Positions 31,435-39,172 of a stretch of DNA of 40,427 nt are shown piece after piece. The notes under the pieces were generated by a model. It ran no database searches, was not told the origin of the DNA, and was given only the letters and a program-made list of their open reading frames with translations. Position 1 is the stretch's first letter. The number at the start of each line of letters is the position of its first letter. A program made the position numbers and the translations under genes. This DNA comes from an uncultured Eubacteriaceae bacterium (GTDB lineage Bacteria; Bacillota; Clostridia; Lachnospirales; Lachnospiraceae): assembly GCA_945938055.1 (NCBI GenBank), contig CAMEUH010000002.1, positions 1 to 40,427 of the forward strand, read 5' to 3'.

Positions 31435-31656
31435 CTAACCAAGTAAGTTTTCCAGAGCCTTTACATCCGCCATGGAATTTGCAGCTTCCTTATTAGCCTC
31501 CTGAATCTGTACATAGACTTCCTTACGATAAATCGGGACGGTCTTTGGTGCGGATATGCCAAGCTTTACCTGGTCGCCCTTTATTTCTATCACTGTAATC
31601 TCAATATCATTGTTAATGATAATTGCCTCATCTTTCTTTCTTGATAATGCCAGCAT
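31435..31656 (-). CDS. csrA: CsrA, carbon storage regulator, RNA-binding translational repressor
   Basis: The 73-aa protein begins MLALSRKKDEAIIINNDI and contains the RNA-binding GISAPKTVPIYRKEVY segment, with Leu and Arg of the first strand and Arg near residue 44 conserved. CsrA dimers bind GGA in hairpin loops and block translation, most notably of flagellin mRNA in Gram-positive bacteria. The ATG four codons into the open frame was chosen, as it is the family start; AAAGGA lies upstream within the end of fliW and the gap to the fliW stop is one base. Its likely target is the hairpin at 27533..27548. Confidence 0.96.
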   Translation of the reverse strand: MLALSRKKDEAIIINNDIEITVIEIKGDQVKLGISAPKTVPIYRKEVYVQIQEANKEAANSMADVKALENLLG

Positions 31657-31657
31657 A

Positions 31658-32116
31658 TTATTCACCATCCTTTCTTGCCTTCAGAATATCATAAACAGGA
31701 TGTTTTACCAGATAATCCTCATTTTCGGCAATCAGCTGAACTCCCTTTAATGTTCCTGCATTAATAATAATCGGTGCCTTATAATTTGCAGTCATCTTTG
31801 TAATGTCAGATGGAACGGTCAAAGTAACCAGAATCAGTAAATCATCATTCTCGATTTTCCCAATTGAAGCCAAAAGTTCATCTTCCACTACCGGATCATA
31901 GGTTTCAGAAACAATCAGCGGGTCAATAACCGGAAGTGCCAATGCCTGTTCTTCAACAGACTGCAACCACATAATTGTTTTTCCTGCCTTCTTTTCTGAA
32001 TTAAAAAGAATTGTGTAATCCTTATACTCTTCAAATCCCATCAGGCCGTTTTCAAATCTTATAATCTTATCCTGTGCAATGTCTACTTCCCCAAAACATT
32101 TTGTCTTAATTAACAT
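31658..32116 (-). CDS. fliW: FliW, flagellar assembly factor, CsrA antagonist
   Basis: The 152-aa protein has the FliW pattern: MLIKTKCFGEVDIAQDKII, then FENGLMGFEEYKDY, LPVIDPLIVSETYDP and a C-terminal TANYKAPIIINAGTLKG block. FliW binds CsrA and relieves repression; free flagellin binds FliW, which gives feedback from export to flagellin translation. The ATG with AGGAG five bases upstream was chosen over a GTG six codons earlier. csrA begins one base after its stop codon, so both are made together. Confidence 0.96.
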   Translation of the reverse strand: MLIKTKCFGEVDIAQDKIIRFENGLMGFEEYKDYTILFNSEKKAGKTIMWLQSVEEQALALPVIDPLIVSETYDPVVEDELLASIGKIENDDLLILVTLTVPSDITKMTANYKAPIIINAGTLKGVQLIAENEDYLVKHPVYDILKARKDGE

Positions 32117-32164
32117 AGCTTCTCCTATCTGCACCCGTGTGCTTTAATCTATTATTAGTTACTT

Positions 32165-33706
32165 TTAAATAAAATCCAGAAGTGATTGTCTTACTACTTT
32201 GCTTGCTGCAGTTAATGAAGCATTGTAAACCAGTTCTGCTGATGCATAATTAATTACCACATCCTCCAGTTCAATATCCTCATTACTGGACTTTAAGTCC
32301 GTAAAATTCGTCTTCTGGCTTTCCAGCCTTGTCTTCGTAAGATTAAGACGTGTCATTCGATTACCAATATCAGCAATGGCAATATCAACTTTTTCCTGAT
32401 GATTCTGCATTAAGCTGACACCAGACTCAAACGTCTTTTGCAGATTATCATTATAATAATCCAGTTCTTTCTGTGCTGCTTCAATAAGTTTATCCAGTTT
32501 CTCCTGTGCCTCATCACTGGAGTAATTTGGATTTTCTTTCAATTTGGTAAGCGTATTAACTTTTTCTTCTGCCACAATGGCATTATCTACCGCATTAATA
32601 ATTTCATCAATGTCTCTTCCCATATCTAATGAGAGGCAGTCAGAAGCTTCCGAATTTACCTTTAATTTCTGGTTGAAATTTACAATATATTCGATATTCT
32701 GGCCTTCATCTGCCTTTTCATAGGTAAGATTCGTCGCAAGATTTGTACAGGTAAAATAATGCTCCGGCTTACAATCTCCCTTTTCAAAGGAATCCTTTTC
32801 ATATGTAACTGAAAAATCACCAGTATTAAACAGTTTGGTGTACACCTCATTGCCAAAAAGCAATTCGCCTGTTTCTGTGTTTAAAAGAATTTCGCCGTCT
32901 GCCGGAACCTGGTTCGGATCGGTTGTCTCTGTTATGGAATATCCGTTTTCTGCAAGGAAATCCTTTTGTACGCCCCCTGCATCCGTATACTGAATGGAAA
33001 CCGATGACGCTGATGTCATTTCTGCTGCCGGCTTGATATCTGTATATGCCAGACGGATTCTGTGAACTTCCTCTGAGCCAATTGCATTATAATCCGCAAT
33101 ATTCTTAAGTTCTGCCTCAGTAAGTGCTCCCAGCTGAGCTCCCGTCAGATTCTGTACTGCTTTCAAATCCACAGAGCTTGTCACCACAGATTTATAATCA
33201 AAATTTTTTGATGTAAATTTCTGAGTAATACAATAATCCGCATCCTGTAACTGTTCATCCGTTTTATAAGTCAGGGAAGAATCCGTCCGGTATCCGGTAA
33301 ACACATATCTTCCTGCATAATCCACATCACCCTGTGCATAAAGCGCTTCCCGTAGTTCCTTTAAGCTGTCCGAAATAATTTTACGTTCACTTAAGGACAA
33401 GGTATCTGTAGAACCCTGCACACAATAATTATACACATCTGAAACGATGGAATCCACTTCCGTTAACGCCCCTTCTGACACATCCAGCCAGGAATTTGCA
33501 TCCGGAATATTCTTCTCCAGATATTGTTTAACCTCACCTAAACTGGTACGCAGTCTCAGAGCCCTGATTGCAATAATCGGATCTTCTGACGGTCTGCTGA
33601 TTTTCTTCTGAGTCGACAGCTGGGTATCCAGAATACTCATCTGCTTTTTATTGATGCCTACATTATTCAGCGAATTCTTTTGCATCATATAATTCGTTAT
33701 TCTCAT
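32165..33706 (-). CDS. flgL: FlgL, hook-filament junction protein (HAP3), long form
   Basis: The 513-aa protein has the FlgL N-terminus MRITNYMMQKNSLNNVG with QLSTQKKISRPSEDP, as in flagellin-like D0/D1 helices, and a C-terminal helix region ending AASKVVRQSLLDFI. FlgL with FlgK joins hook and filament. Typical FlgL proteins are close to 300 residues long; here the central, outward-facing region is enlarged by about 200 residues with a coiled-coil part (EKLDKLIEAAQKELDYYNDN). AAGGAGG precedes the ATG. It follows the second flgK-type gene by 20 bases. Confidence 0.93.
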   Translation of the reverse strand: MRITNYMMQKNSLNNVGINKKQMSILDTQLSTQKKISRPSEDPIIAIRALRLRTSLGEVKQYLEKNIPDANSWLDVSEGALTEVDSIVSDVYNYCVQGSTDTLSLSERKIISDSLKELREALYAQGDVDYAGRYVFTGYRTDSSLTYKTDEQLQDADYCITQKFTSKNFDYKSVVTSSVDLKAVQNLTGAQLGALTEAELKNIADYNAIGSEEVHRIRLAYTDIKPAAEMTSASSVSIQYTDAGGVQKDFLAENGYSITETTDPNQVPADGEILLNTETGELLFGNEVYTKLFNTGDFSVTYEKDSFEKGDCKPEHYFTCTNLATNLTYEKADEGQNIEYIVNFNQKLKVNSEASDCLSLDMGRDIDEIINAVDNAIVAEEKVNTLTKLKENPNYSSDEAQEKLDKLIEAAQKELDYYNDNLQKTFESGVSLMQNHQEKVDIAIADIGNRMTRLNLTKTRLESQKTNFTDLKSSNEDIELEDVVINYASAELVYNASLTAASKVVRQSLLDFI

Positions 33707-33726
33707 GTCAGCGCTCCTCCTTCTTT

Positions 33727-35271
33727 TTATACTCCGGTTTCATTGATTAATTTATTATATACTTCGCTTAAAACGGAAATCATCTTAGAACACAGGTTAT
33801 ATGCCTGCTGGTATTTCAAAAGATCAATTGCCTCTTCATCATCATCCACGCCCATAACCGAAAGTCTCTGATTCTGAACCGTATGAGAGATATTCTGGAA
33901 ATTGCTGTAAAATGTAGTTGCCTTATCTGAGTCAATGGCAACTGCCGCTACAATACTTTCCAAGAAATATGATCCTGTACCACCATTAAAAATCTTTTGA
34001 TGCTGTATTGCCAACAGTTCATCCACCAAATCAGACTTTGCCTCTCCATCCAGATAATTTGTGGTCGTTGCCAGTCTTGTATTATCTTCAATCAGTGTCG
34101 GATTGACTTCTATGGTAAGTGCCGACATGGAAGCTTCTGAATACTTTATCGTGAAAAATGGAATTCCAGGAACTCCTTCCGTTGTCTCGCCCCTCTCAAA
34201 TACAGCATTAACTGCATCCGACATAAGATTTACAAATTCATTAAGCTTGGACTGATAATATGGAATTCCCTTATAAGTGCTATTGGCAACCGCTCTCTGT
34301 TCAATCGACAATTCCCGGGTAATATTCCCCATTGCATCCGTATTGACCGTTTCAACCTCAAATGCATTATTACAGCCATCCCTGATATCAATCAATGCCC
34401 GCAAGCTTCCGCCAAGGCTTGGATTATACTCTTCGAAGGTTGTACCATTCGACCATGTAATTTCATACATACCTTCCGCATCCGATGCATTCCTTTTTTC
34501 TGTCTTCGCTTCTGTCACCAGTGTATTGTAATTGTAATTGCTTACAAGATCCTGTCCATTTACGCGGACCGTATAATAAGTAACGCCATTTCCCATGTCC
34601 TGCTCATTTGTTTCCACATTGATGATTGCAGAAAGCTCATCTACCAGCTGATTTCTCTGATCCCGCAGGTCATTTGCGTTGCCGTTGTGAACTTCAATCA
34701 TGTTAATCTGTTTATTCAGACTGGCAATATTCTCTGCAAGTGTATTAACACGGTCACACTGATTTTTTATTTCTTCATTGGCATCTATCTGAACATTTCT
34801 AAGATTGGTATACAGGTTATTAAAATAATCTGCCATGCTTTTTCCGGCATTAATCACACTATTTCTCACCGTATTATCTTCCGGCTTTTTCTGAAGTTCT
34901 GTTAAAGCAGAAAAGAAATTATTCCATTCTGTTGTCATACCTTCCAGAGAATACTCATTTAAATAGTCTTCAATCTGGGTCATGTAATTTTCATAAACGC
35001 TGTATTCGCCCACATTAGTATTATTATTACGATACTTAATATCATAATAGCTATCACGAATCTGTTCAATGGACGTTACCAGTACACCCGTTCCTACCGT
35101 TCCATAGCTGGCATATGTTCTTAGTGCCTGATCTGCCTTTGCATTTGTCTTCTGACGTGAATAGCCTTCTGTGTTCGTATTCGATATATTATGTGCACTT
35201 GTATTAATGGCTGCCTGATATGCCTGCAGTCCCGTATAGGCTGTATTCAGACCCAAAAATGTAGATGGCAT
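33727..35271 (-). CDS. flgK: FlgK-type hook-associated protein, second of a tandem pair
   Basis: The 514-aa protein has the HAP1 N-terminus FLGLNTAYTGLQAYQAAINTS, with HNISNTNTEGYSRQK, and the C-terminal flagellar domain DLLKYQQAYNLCSKMISVLSEVYNKL. FlgK forms the first ring of the hook-filament junction. Length is that of ordinary FlgK. It lies 15 bases after the other FlgK-type gene, with AGGAGG-like GGGAGG before its ATG. The two differ in sequence throughout, so they are old paralogs or partners, not a recent duplication. Which one is the true FlgK cannot be told from sequence alone. Confidence 0.92.
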   Translation of the reverse strand: MPSTFLGLNTAYTGLQAYQAAINTSAHNISNTNTEGYSRQKTNAKADQALRTYASYGTVGTGVLVTSIEQIRDSYYDIKYRNNNTNVGEYSVYENYMTQIEDYLNEYSLEGMTTEWNNFFSALTELQKKPEDNTVRNSVINAGKSMADYFNNLYTNLRNVQIDANEEIKNQCDRVNTLAENIASLNKQINMIEVHNGNANDLRDQRNQLVDELSAIINVETNEQDMGNGVTYYTVRVNGQDLVSNYNYNTLVTEAKTEKRNASDAEGMYEITWSNGTTFEEYNPSLGGSLRALIDIRDGCNNAFEVETVNTDAMGNITRELSIEQRAVANSTYKGIPYYQSKLNEFVNLMSDAVNAVFERGETTEGVPGIPFFTIKYSEASMSALTIEVNPTLIEDNTRLATTTNYLDGEAKSDLVDELLAIQHQKIFNGGTGSYFLESIVAAVAIDSDKATTFYSNFQNISHTVQNQRLSVMGVDDDEEAIDLLKYQQAYNLCSKMISVLSEVYNKLINETGV

Positions 35272-35286
35272 AACTCATTCCTCCCA

Positions 35287-37050
35287 TCAGCTTCCCAAAG
35301 CCGTAACCAGATGTTCCATCATTTCGCTCACCACAGTAATGTATCGTGAAGCTGCATTATATGCGTTCTGGAACTTAATCATGTTCGTTAGTTCCTCATC
35401 CGATGCCACTCCAATGGATTCCTGACGTTTATTATCCAGCTCGTTTGCCATGGATTCCTGATACTGCTGCATGTTATAAAGAACTTCTCCAGTATTGGCA
35501 ATATCAGAAATCAAGCTATTATAAAATGACTGAAAATCCTCTTTAGCATATTTATCGGGATTTAACGCCGCAAACTTAACTTCCCATACATCAATCAATT
35601 TTTCTGCCGTGGCAAAATCCTCACTTCCGTCTTTCAGCGATAATGGAATGTTCTGGTAATCCTGAAGAACCTTATCATTCACCTCAAGATTTCCCAACGT
35701 ATATAATGACTCATTTCCAAAGGAATTCTTATTATTTCGTACATATATTTTCTGTGTTTCTCCGTTCGCATCAACATATTCCTTGACTTCATACCGTTCG
35801 GTAAATCTACGTGAAAATAATTCTACACCCACGGTTTCTCCATCCATGCCATATGCTGTCTTATCCATGTCGAGGATTGTACTTCCCGCCGGAATAACTG
35901 TTCCATCGGTAGTTGTTATTGCTGCATCGGTAGTAGTTTCCGGGCAGAGAACATTATTGATTGCTTCTACCATTCCGTTCACAAGCTTATCAAATCCTGC
36001 CATTGTGGAAAGAATTACGGAATTATCTACTGTCGTGTTATAGCGATAAACATCATCCTTATACTGCTGATATGCAGCCTCATAATCTGCATCAGTTGCA
36101 TAATCCTCCCTCAGTGGCTCTACCGGAACATCCCGGTAGTCAACTTTCTTATTGCCCCTTGCCAGAAGCATTCCCTTCAGTTCACCAATATCATTATTAT
36201 TAATCGCATTAAACTCTTCATTAAATGCAAATACGCTTCGATTATTCATTGTCGTCCATACTGGTTCATACAGACCCGTACTGCCTATCTCCTGCACATC
36301 CATCTGGAAAAATGAATTGCCTGAAAGAAATGGATACCCTTCCATGTTAATATTAATCTTACTATCAGAGGTTTCCCAATACTCTATTTTAACGTAAGAA
36401 GCAAGTTCATCCAGGGCGTTATCTCTTTCATCCCTGTAATCTTTTGCATTCTCGCCACAGCTTTCAATATAATTTATTTTTTTATTTAGTTCAAAAATCT
36501 GACTTCCAAGTTCATTGATTCGATTAACCGTATCAACCACCTTGGTATTCAGCATCTTCTGGTAGGATACCATTCCGTCATAAATTGCTGTTGCACGATT
36601 GATAAACGCTGCAGAGCTCTGCACCAGCGCTGTTCTCGTCACCGTGCTGCCCGGATTCTTGGCAACTTCATTAATCGCACCCCAAAGGTCATCCATAATA
36701 TCCTCAAACTTAACGCCTTCCATTTCTCCAAAGAGGGTTTCAACCTCCTCCACAGCGTTATACTGGCTTTCATAAAATGCCGTACGTCCATTTTCCTGCC
36801 GATATGCCTTATCCAGGAACTCATCCCGTACCCTTCGCACATCCTGTACATCAACACCGATTCCGTATTGAAGCGAACTGACTGCATTCTGGCCAATCTT
36901 AAAGTATTTACTTGTGCTGTAGGTAATCTGTTGTCTCGTATATCCCTTGGTATCAATATTCGATAAGTTATGCCCCGTGGTATTCAACGCTGTCTGCGCT
37001 GCCTTTAATCCAGAAACTCCAATATACAAGCCAGCCATTCCGCCCGCCAT
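35287..37050 (-). CDS. flgK: FlgK-type hook-associated protein, first of a tandem pair
   Basis: The 587-aa protein has GLYIGVSGLKAAQTALNTTG, with HNLSNIDTKGYTRQQ, at the N-terminus and NMIKFQNAYNAASRYITVVSEMMEHLV at the C-terminus, both typical of FlgK. It is about 75 residues longer than its neighbour, with the extra sequence in the central region. The ATG at 37050 was chosen because GGTGG lies upstream; a TTG seven codons earlier is possible. It follows the flgN gene by 65 bases, the place of flgK in Bacillus. It may be the canonical FlgK by position. Confidence 0.9.
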   Translation of the reverse strand: MAGGMAGLYIGVSGLKAAQTALNTTGHNLSNIDTKGYTRQQITYSTSKYFKIGQNAVSSLQYGIGVDVQDVRRVRDEFLDKAYRQENGRTAFYESQYNAVEEVETLFGEMEGVKFEDIMDDLWGAINEVAKNPGSTVTRTALVQSSAAFINRATAIYDGMVSYQKMLNTKVVDTVNRINELGSQIFELNKKINYIESCGENAKDYRDERDNALDELASYVKIEYWETSDSKININMEGYPFLSGNSFFQMDVQEIGSTGLYEPVWTTMNNRSVFAFNEEFNAINNNDIGELKGMLLARGNKKVDYRDVPVEPLREDYATDADYEAAYQQYKDDVYRYNTTVDNSVILSTMAGFDKLVNGMVEAINNVLCPETTTDAAITTTDGTVIPAGSTILDMDKTAYGMDGETVGVELFSRRFTERYEVKEYVDANGETQKIYVRNNKNSFGNESLYTLGNLEVNDKVLQDYQNIPLSLKDGSEDFATAEKLIDVWEVKFAALNPDKYAKEDFQSFYNSLISDIANTGEVLYNMQQYQESMANELDNKRQESIGVASDEELTNMIKFQNAYNAASRYITVVSEMMEHLVTALGS

Positions 37051-37115
37051 GCTTTCCACCGCCTTTTTCAATCATCCATCTGTTTCATGCCTTATGACGA
37101 AAAATGCAAAGCCAT

Positions 37116-37631
37116 TTACTGCTTTGCATCAAACGCACCAGCACCGTAATCCGTGCCTCCTGCACTATAAGCACCCTTCGTGTAATTATTCGTTTCGGGA
37201 GCCATTTTAAGTCCTTTTAATAAATTCATTTCAAATTCCAGAATTTCCATTGATTCCTTCATGAGAGCCTTATTGTTTTCATTCACGCGAACCATCTTAT
37301 CTAACGTCTTCTTAAGCTTCGAATGAACATCCTGCAGTTTTTTCTGTTCTGTCGGTTGTTTCTTCAACAAATCAATCAGGACCTTCACCGTTAAATCCTT
37401 TGAATCCACGTGAAGAACCCTGCAGATATCATCAATGGTATTTTCCCGTTTCTTTTCCAGAACGTTTACCCGATCCACGATTTCCTGTTCCTGGTTCATG
37501 ATATTCTGCATTTCTTCAATATCATTCTTCACTATAGTTGAGGTCTTTTTTGTGGACAAATCTACCAGTAATGTATACTCTGAATTCTCTTTTTCAAGAA
37601 CATCAACTAATTCATCAATTAAACTCGCCAC
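37116..37631 (-). CDS. flgN: FlgN-like chaperone for hook-associated proteins
   Basis: The 171-aa protein is helical with the FlgN layout: MASLIDELVDVLEKENSEYTLL, a central acidic helix (DIEEMQNIMNQEQEIVDRVN) and a C-terminal helix. FlgN binds FlgK and FlgL before export. The last 25 residues are Gly- and Ala-rich and likely flexible. The start codon is GTG with GAGAGG seven bases upstream. It lies between flgM and flgK, as in Bacillus (yvyG). Confidence 0.9.
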   Translation of the reverse strand: MASLIDELVDVLEKENSEYTLLVDLSTKKTSTIVKNDIEEMQNIMNQEQEIVDRVNVLEKKRENTIDDICRVLHVDSKDLTVKVLIDLLKKQPTEQKKLQDVHSKLKKTLDKMVRVNENNKALMKESMEILEFEMNLLKGLKMAPETNNYTKGAYSAGGTDYGAGAFDAKQ

Positions 37632-37644
37632 TTAAAAACCTCTC

Positions 37645-37926
37645 CTATAATGCTAATTCCGACGAATACTCGTCTACTATCTTGTTGGCAAAATCCATGC
37701 CGCTGATATGATATGTTCCGGCACTCATCATTGCTTTAATTTCTGCAATTTTATCTTCTCTCACATCCGGAGCCTGGGATACTGCTGCCTTTGCTGTCTG
37801 AAACTCTTTGCCAAAGGTAGAAATCTCAACCTTGTCACTGCCATAAGTTCTGTCTGCTGCTTTTGTTTTATAGCTGGTATTCGTCTGATAAACCTGGCTT
37901 ATGGCATTATAAGCATCAATACGCAT
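37645..37926 (-). CDS. flgM: FlgM, anti-sigma-28 factor
   Basis: The 93-aa protein has an N-terminal disordered half and the FlgM sigma-binding C-terminal half with REDKIAEIKAMMSAGTYHI and GMDFANKIVDEY. FlgM holds sigma-28 inactive until the hook is complete. The ATG has AGGAGG upstream. It is preceded by a sigma-28-type promoter at 37968..37994, which gives feedback on its own inhibitor, and lies between yvyF and flgN. Confidence 0.95.
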   Translation of the reverse strand: MRIDAYNAISQVYQTNTSYKTKAADRTYGSDKVEISTFGKEFQTAKAAVSQAPDVREDKIAEIKAMMSAGTYHISGMDFANKIVDEYSSELAL

Positions 37927-37967
37927 AACTCATTCCTCCTTTATGCTTTTTTGATTTCTTGTAAACA

Positions 37968-37994
37968 ATATCGGAAGAACCACGCAAAACATTA
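37968..37994 (-). promoter_or_regulatory. Sigma-28/SigD-type promoter of flgM-flgN-flgK
   Basis: On the minus strand TAAT (37994..37991), a 16-base spacer and CCGATAT (37974..37968), 42 bases before the flgM ATG. It lies in the gap between yvyF and flgM. Confidence 0.85.
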
Positions 37995-38028
37995 ATACCC
38001 ATTTGAAAATAATTCTAAAAATCTTTTC

Positions 38029-38445
38029 CTATTCTTTATCCAAAAAATGCATCTTATTTCCTTTTGAACGTATTCTTTCTGCATCTGTCGTGTGATGCAC
38101 TGCATTATACAGGTTATTCATCTGGTTTGCCATTGCATTTTTACAGGCATCACAGAATCTTCCTGATTTAATCATTTTTCCACAGCTTTCACACGCTATG
38201 CCGATTGGCGAATCATCCGCAAAGCATAATCTCTCTTCCCTGACCCATTTTTCAATCTGTCTTGGTGAAACATCCATAGCTTCTGTAATCTCATTCATGG
38301 AACAGCGTGGATTATCCTCCACATATTTCTTAACCTCCTGAAACTTATCCTCCAGTGCATCAATACATACTGGGCACAGGTTCCGGTAGGTACCTCCAAT
38401 ATAATTAAACAATCTTCCACAGTTTTTGCAATTTCTAACTTCCAT
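38029..38445 (-). CDS. yvyF: YvyF-type flagellar operon protein with zinc knuckles and helix-turn-helix
   Basis: The 138-aa protein has two CxxC pairs at each end (NCKNCGRLF and CPVC; CESCGKMI and CDACKN), expected to bind zinc, around a MerR-like helix-turn-helix (MNEITEAMDVSPRQIEKWVREERL). Proteins of this type lie between comFC and flgM in Bacillus and Clostridia. The function in flagellar control is not known well; DNA or RNA binding is likely. AGGAGG precedes the ATG, 13 bases after the comFC stop codon. Confidence 0.9.
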   Translation of the reverse strand: MEVRNCKNCGRLFNYIGGTYRNLCPVCIDALEDKFQEVKKYVEDNPRCSMNEITEAMDVSPRQIEKWVREERLCFADDSPIGIACESCGKMIKSGRFCDACKNAMANQMNNLYNAVHHTTDAERIRSKGNKMHFLDKE

Positions 38446-38458
38446 TCTCTTCTACCTC

Positions 38459-39172
38459 CTAAAAACCATTTCCAATACAGACACTGGCGCAATATATTTC
38501 TTCGGCTCCGCCTTCCAATAGTACTTCACTGCAGGCATCCATCGTGCTTCCTGTTGTATAGATATCATCCACCAGTAGTATTTTCTTATATTTTACAATA
38601 TTTGTAGTTATTTTAAAAGCATTTTGAAGATTTTTCATTCGTTCTTCCTCATTTAATTCTTTCATAGCACGAGTTTGCCTTGAGCGAATCAAAAGTTTAT
38701 GTTCAACCGGTATCCCAAGTTCCTTTCCAAGAACGTCTGCAACCAGACCAGCCTGATTATATCCTCTCTGATAATATTTAAAACGGTACATGGGAACCGG
38801 AATGATTACCTGCGGCTTCCACCGCCTGATGAAATGTCCATGTCTTGATGCAATGGATTCTCCGAAGAAACTGGCATATTCACGCCGATTAGAATACTTA
38901 AAACGATACATGGCATATTTAATATTCTCATCATATGAAAATACTCCAACGCCTTGCCGGAACAGATGCTTTTTATTTTTACAATCACTACAATATTCTT
39001 CATTTGCAGAATATATCTGCTTCCCACACTTTAAACAGTGCAACGCTCCAATATAATGAAGTTTTTCATTACATTTCAGGCAGATGTTCCTGCCTTCCCT
39101 CCCCGGAATATCCGGCAGCACATTTTCGCATACCGGACATTTCTTCGGGTATAACATTCTGATTAATTCCAA
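38459..39172 (-). CDS. comFC: ComFC-type phosphoribosyltransferase-like protein
   Basis: The 237-aa protein has an N-terminal zinc-binding region (YPKKCPVC, CLKCGK, CSDCKNK) and a C-terminal phosphoribosyltransferase domain with LLVDDIYTTGSTMDAC, the PRPP loop. ComFC helps natural DNA uptake in Bacillus and relates to GntX. The start is probably TTG at 39172 with GAGGTG upstream, overlapping the recD2 stop by ten bases; an ATG five codons later is the alternative. Its pairing with yvyF and flgM matches the Bacillus comF-flagellar locus. No comFA is seen; the RecD2 gene occupies that place. Confidence 0.92.
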   Translation of the reverse strand: MELIRMLYPKKCPVCENVLPDIPGREGRNICLKCNEKLHYIGALHCLKCGKQIYSANEEYCSDCKNKKHLFRQGVGVFSYDENIKYAMYRFKYSNRREYASFFGESIASRHGHFIRRWKPQVIIPVPMYRFKYYQRGYNQAGLVADVLGKELGIPVEHKLLIRSRQTRAMKELNEEERMKNLQNAFKITTNIVKYKKILLVDDIYTTGSTMDACSEVLLEGGAEEIYCASVCIGNGF

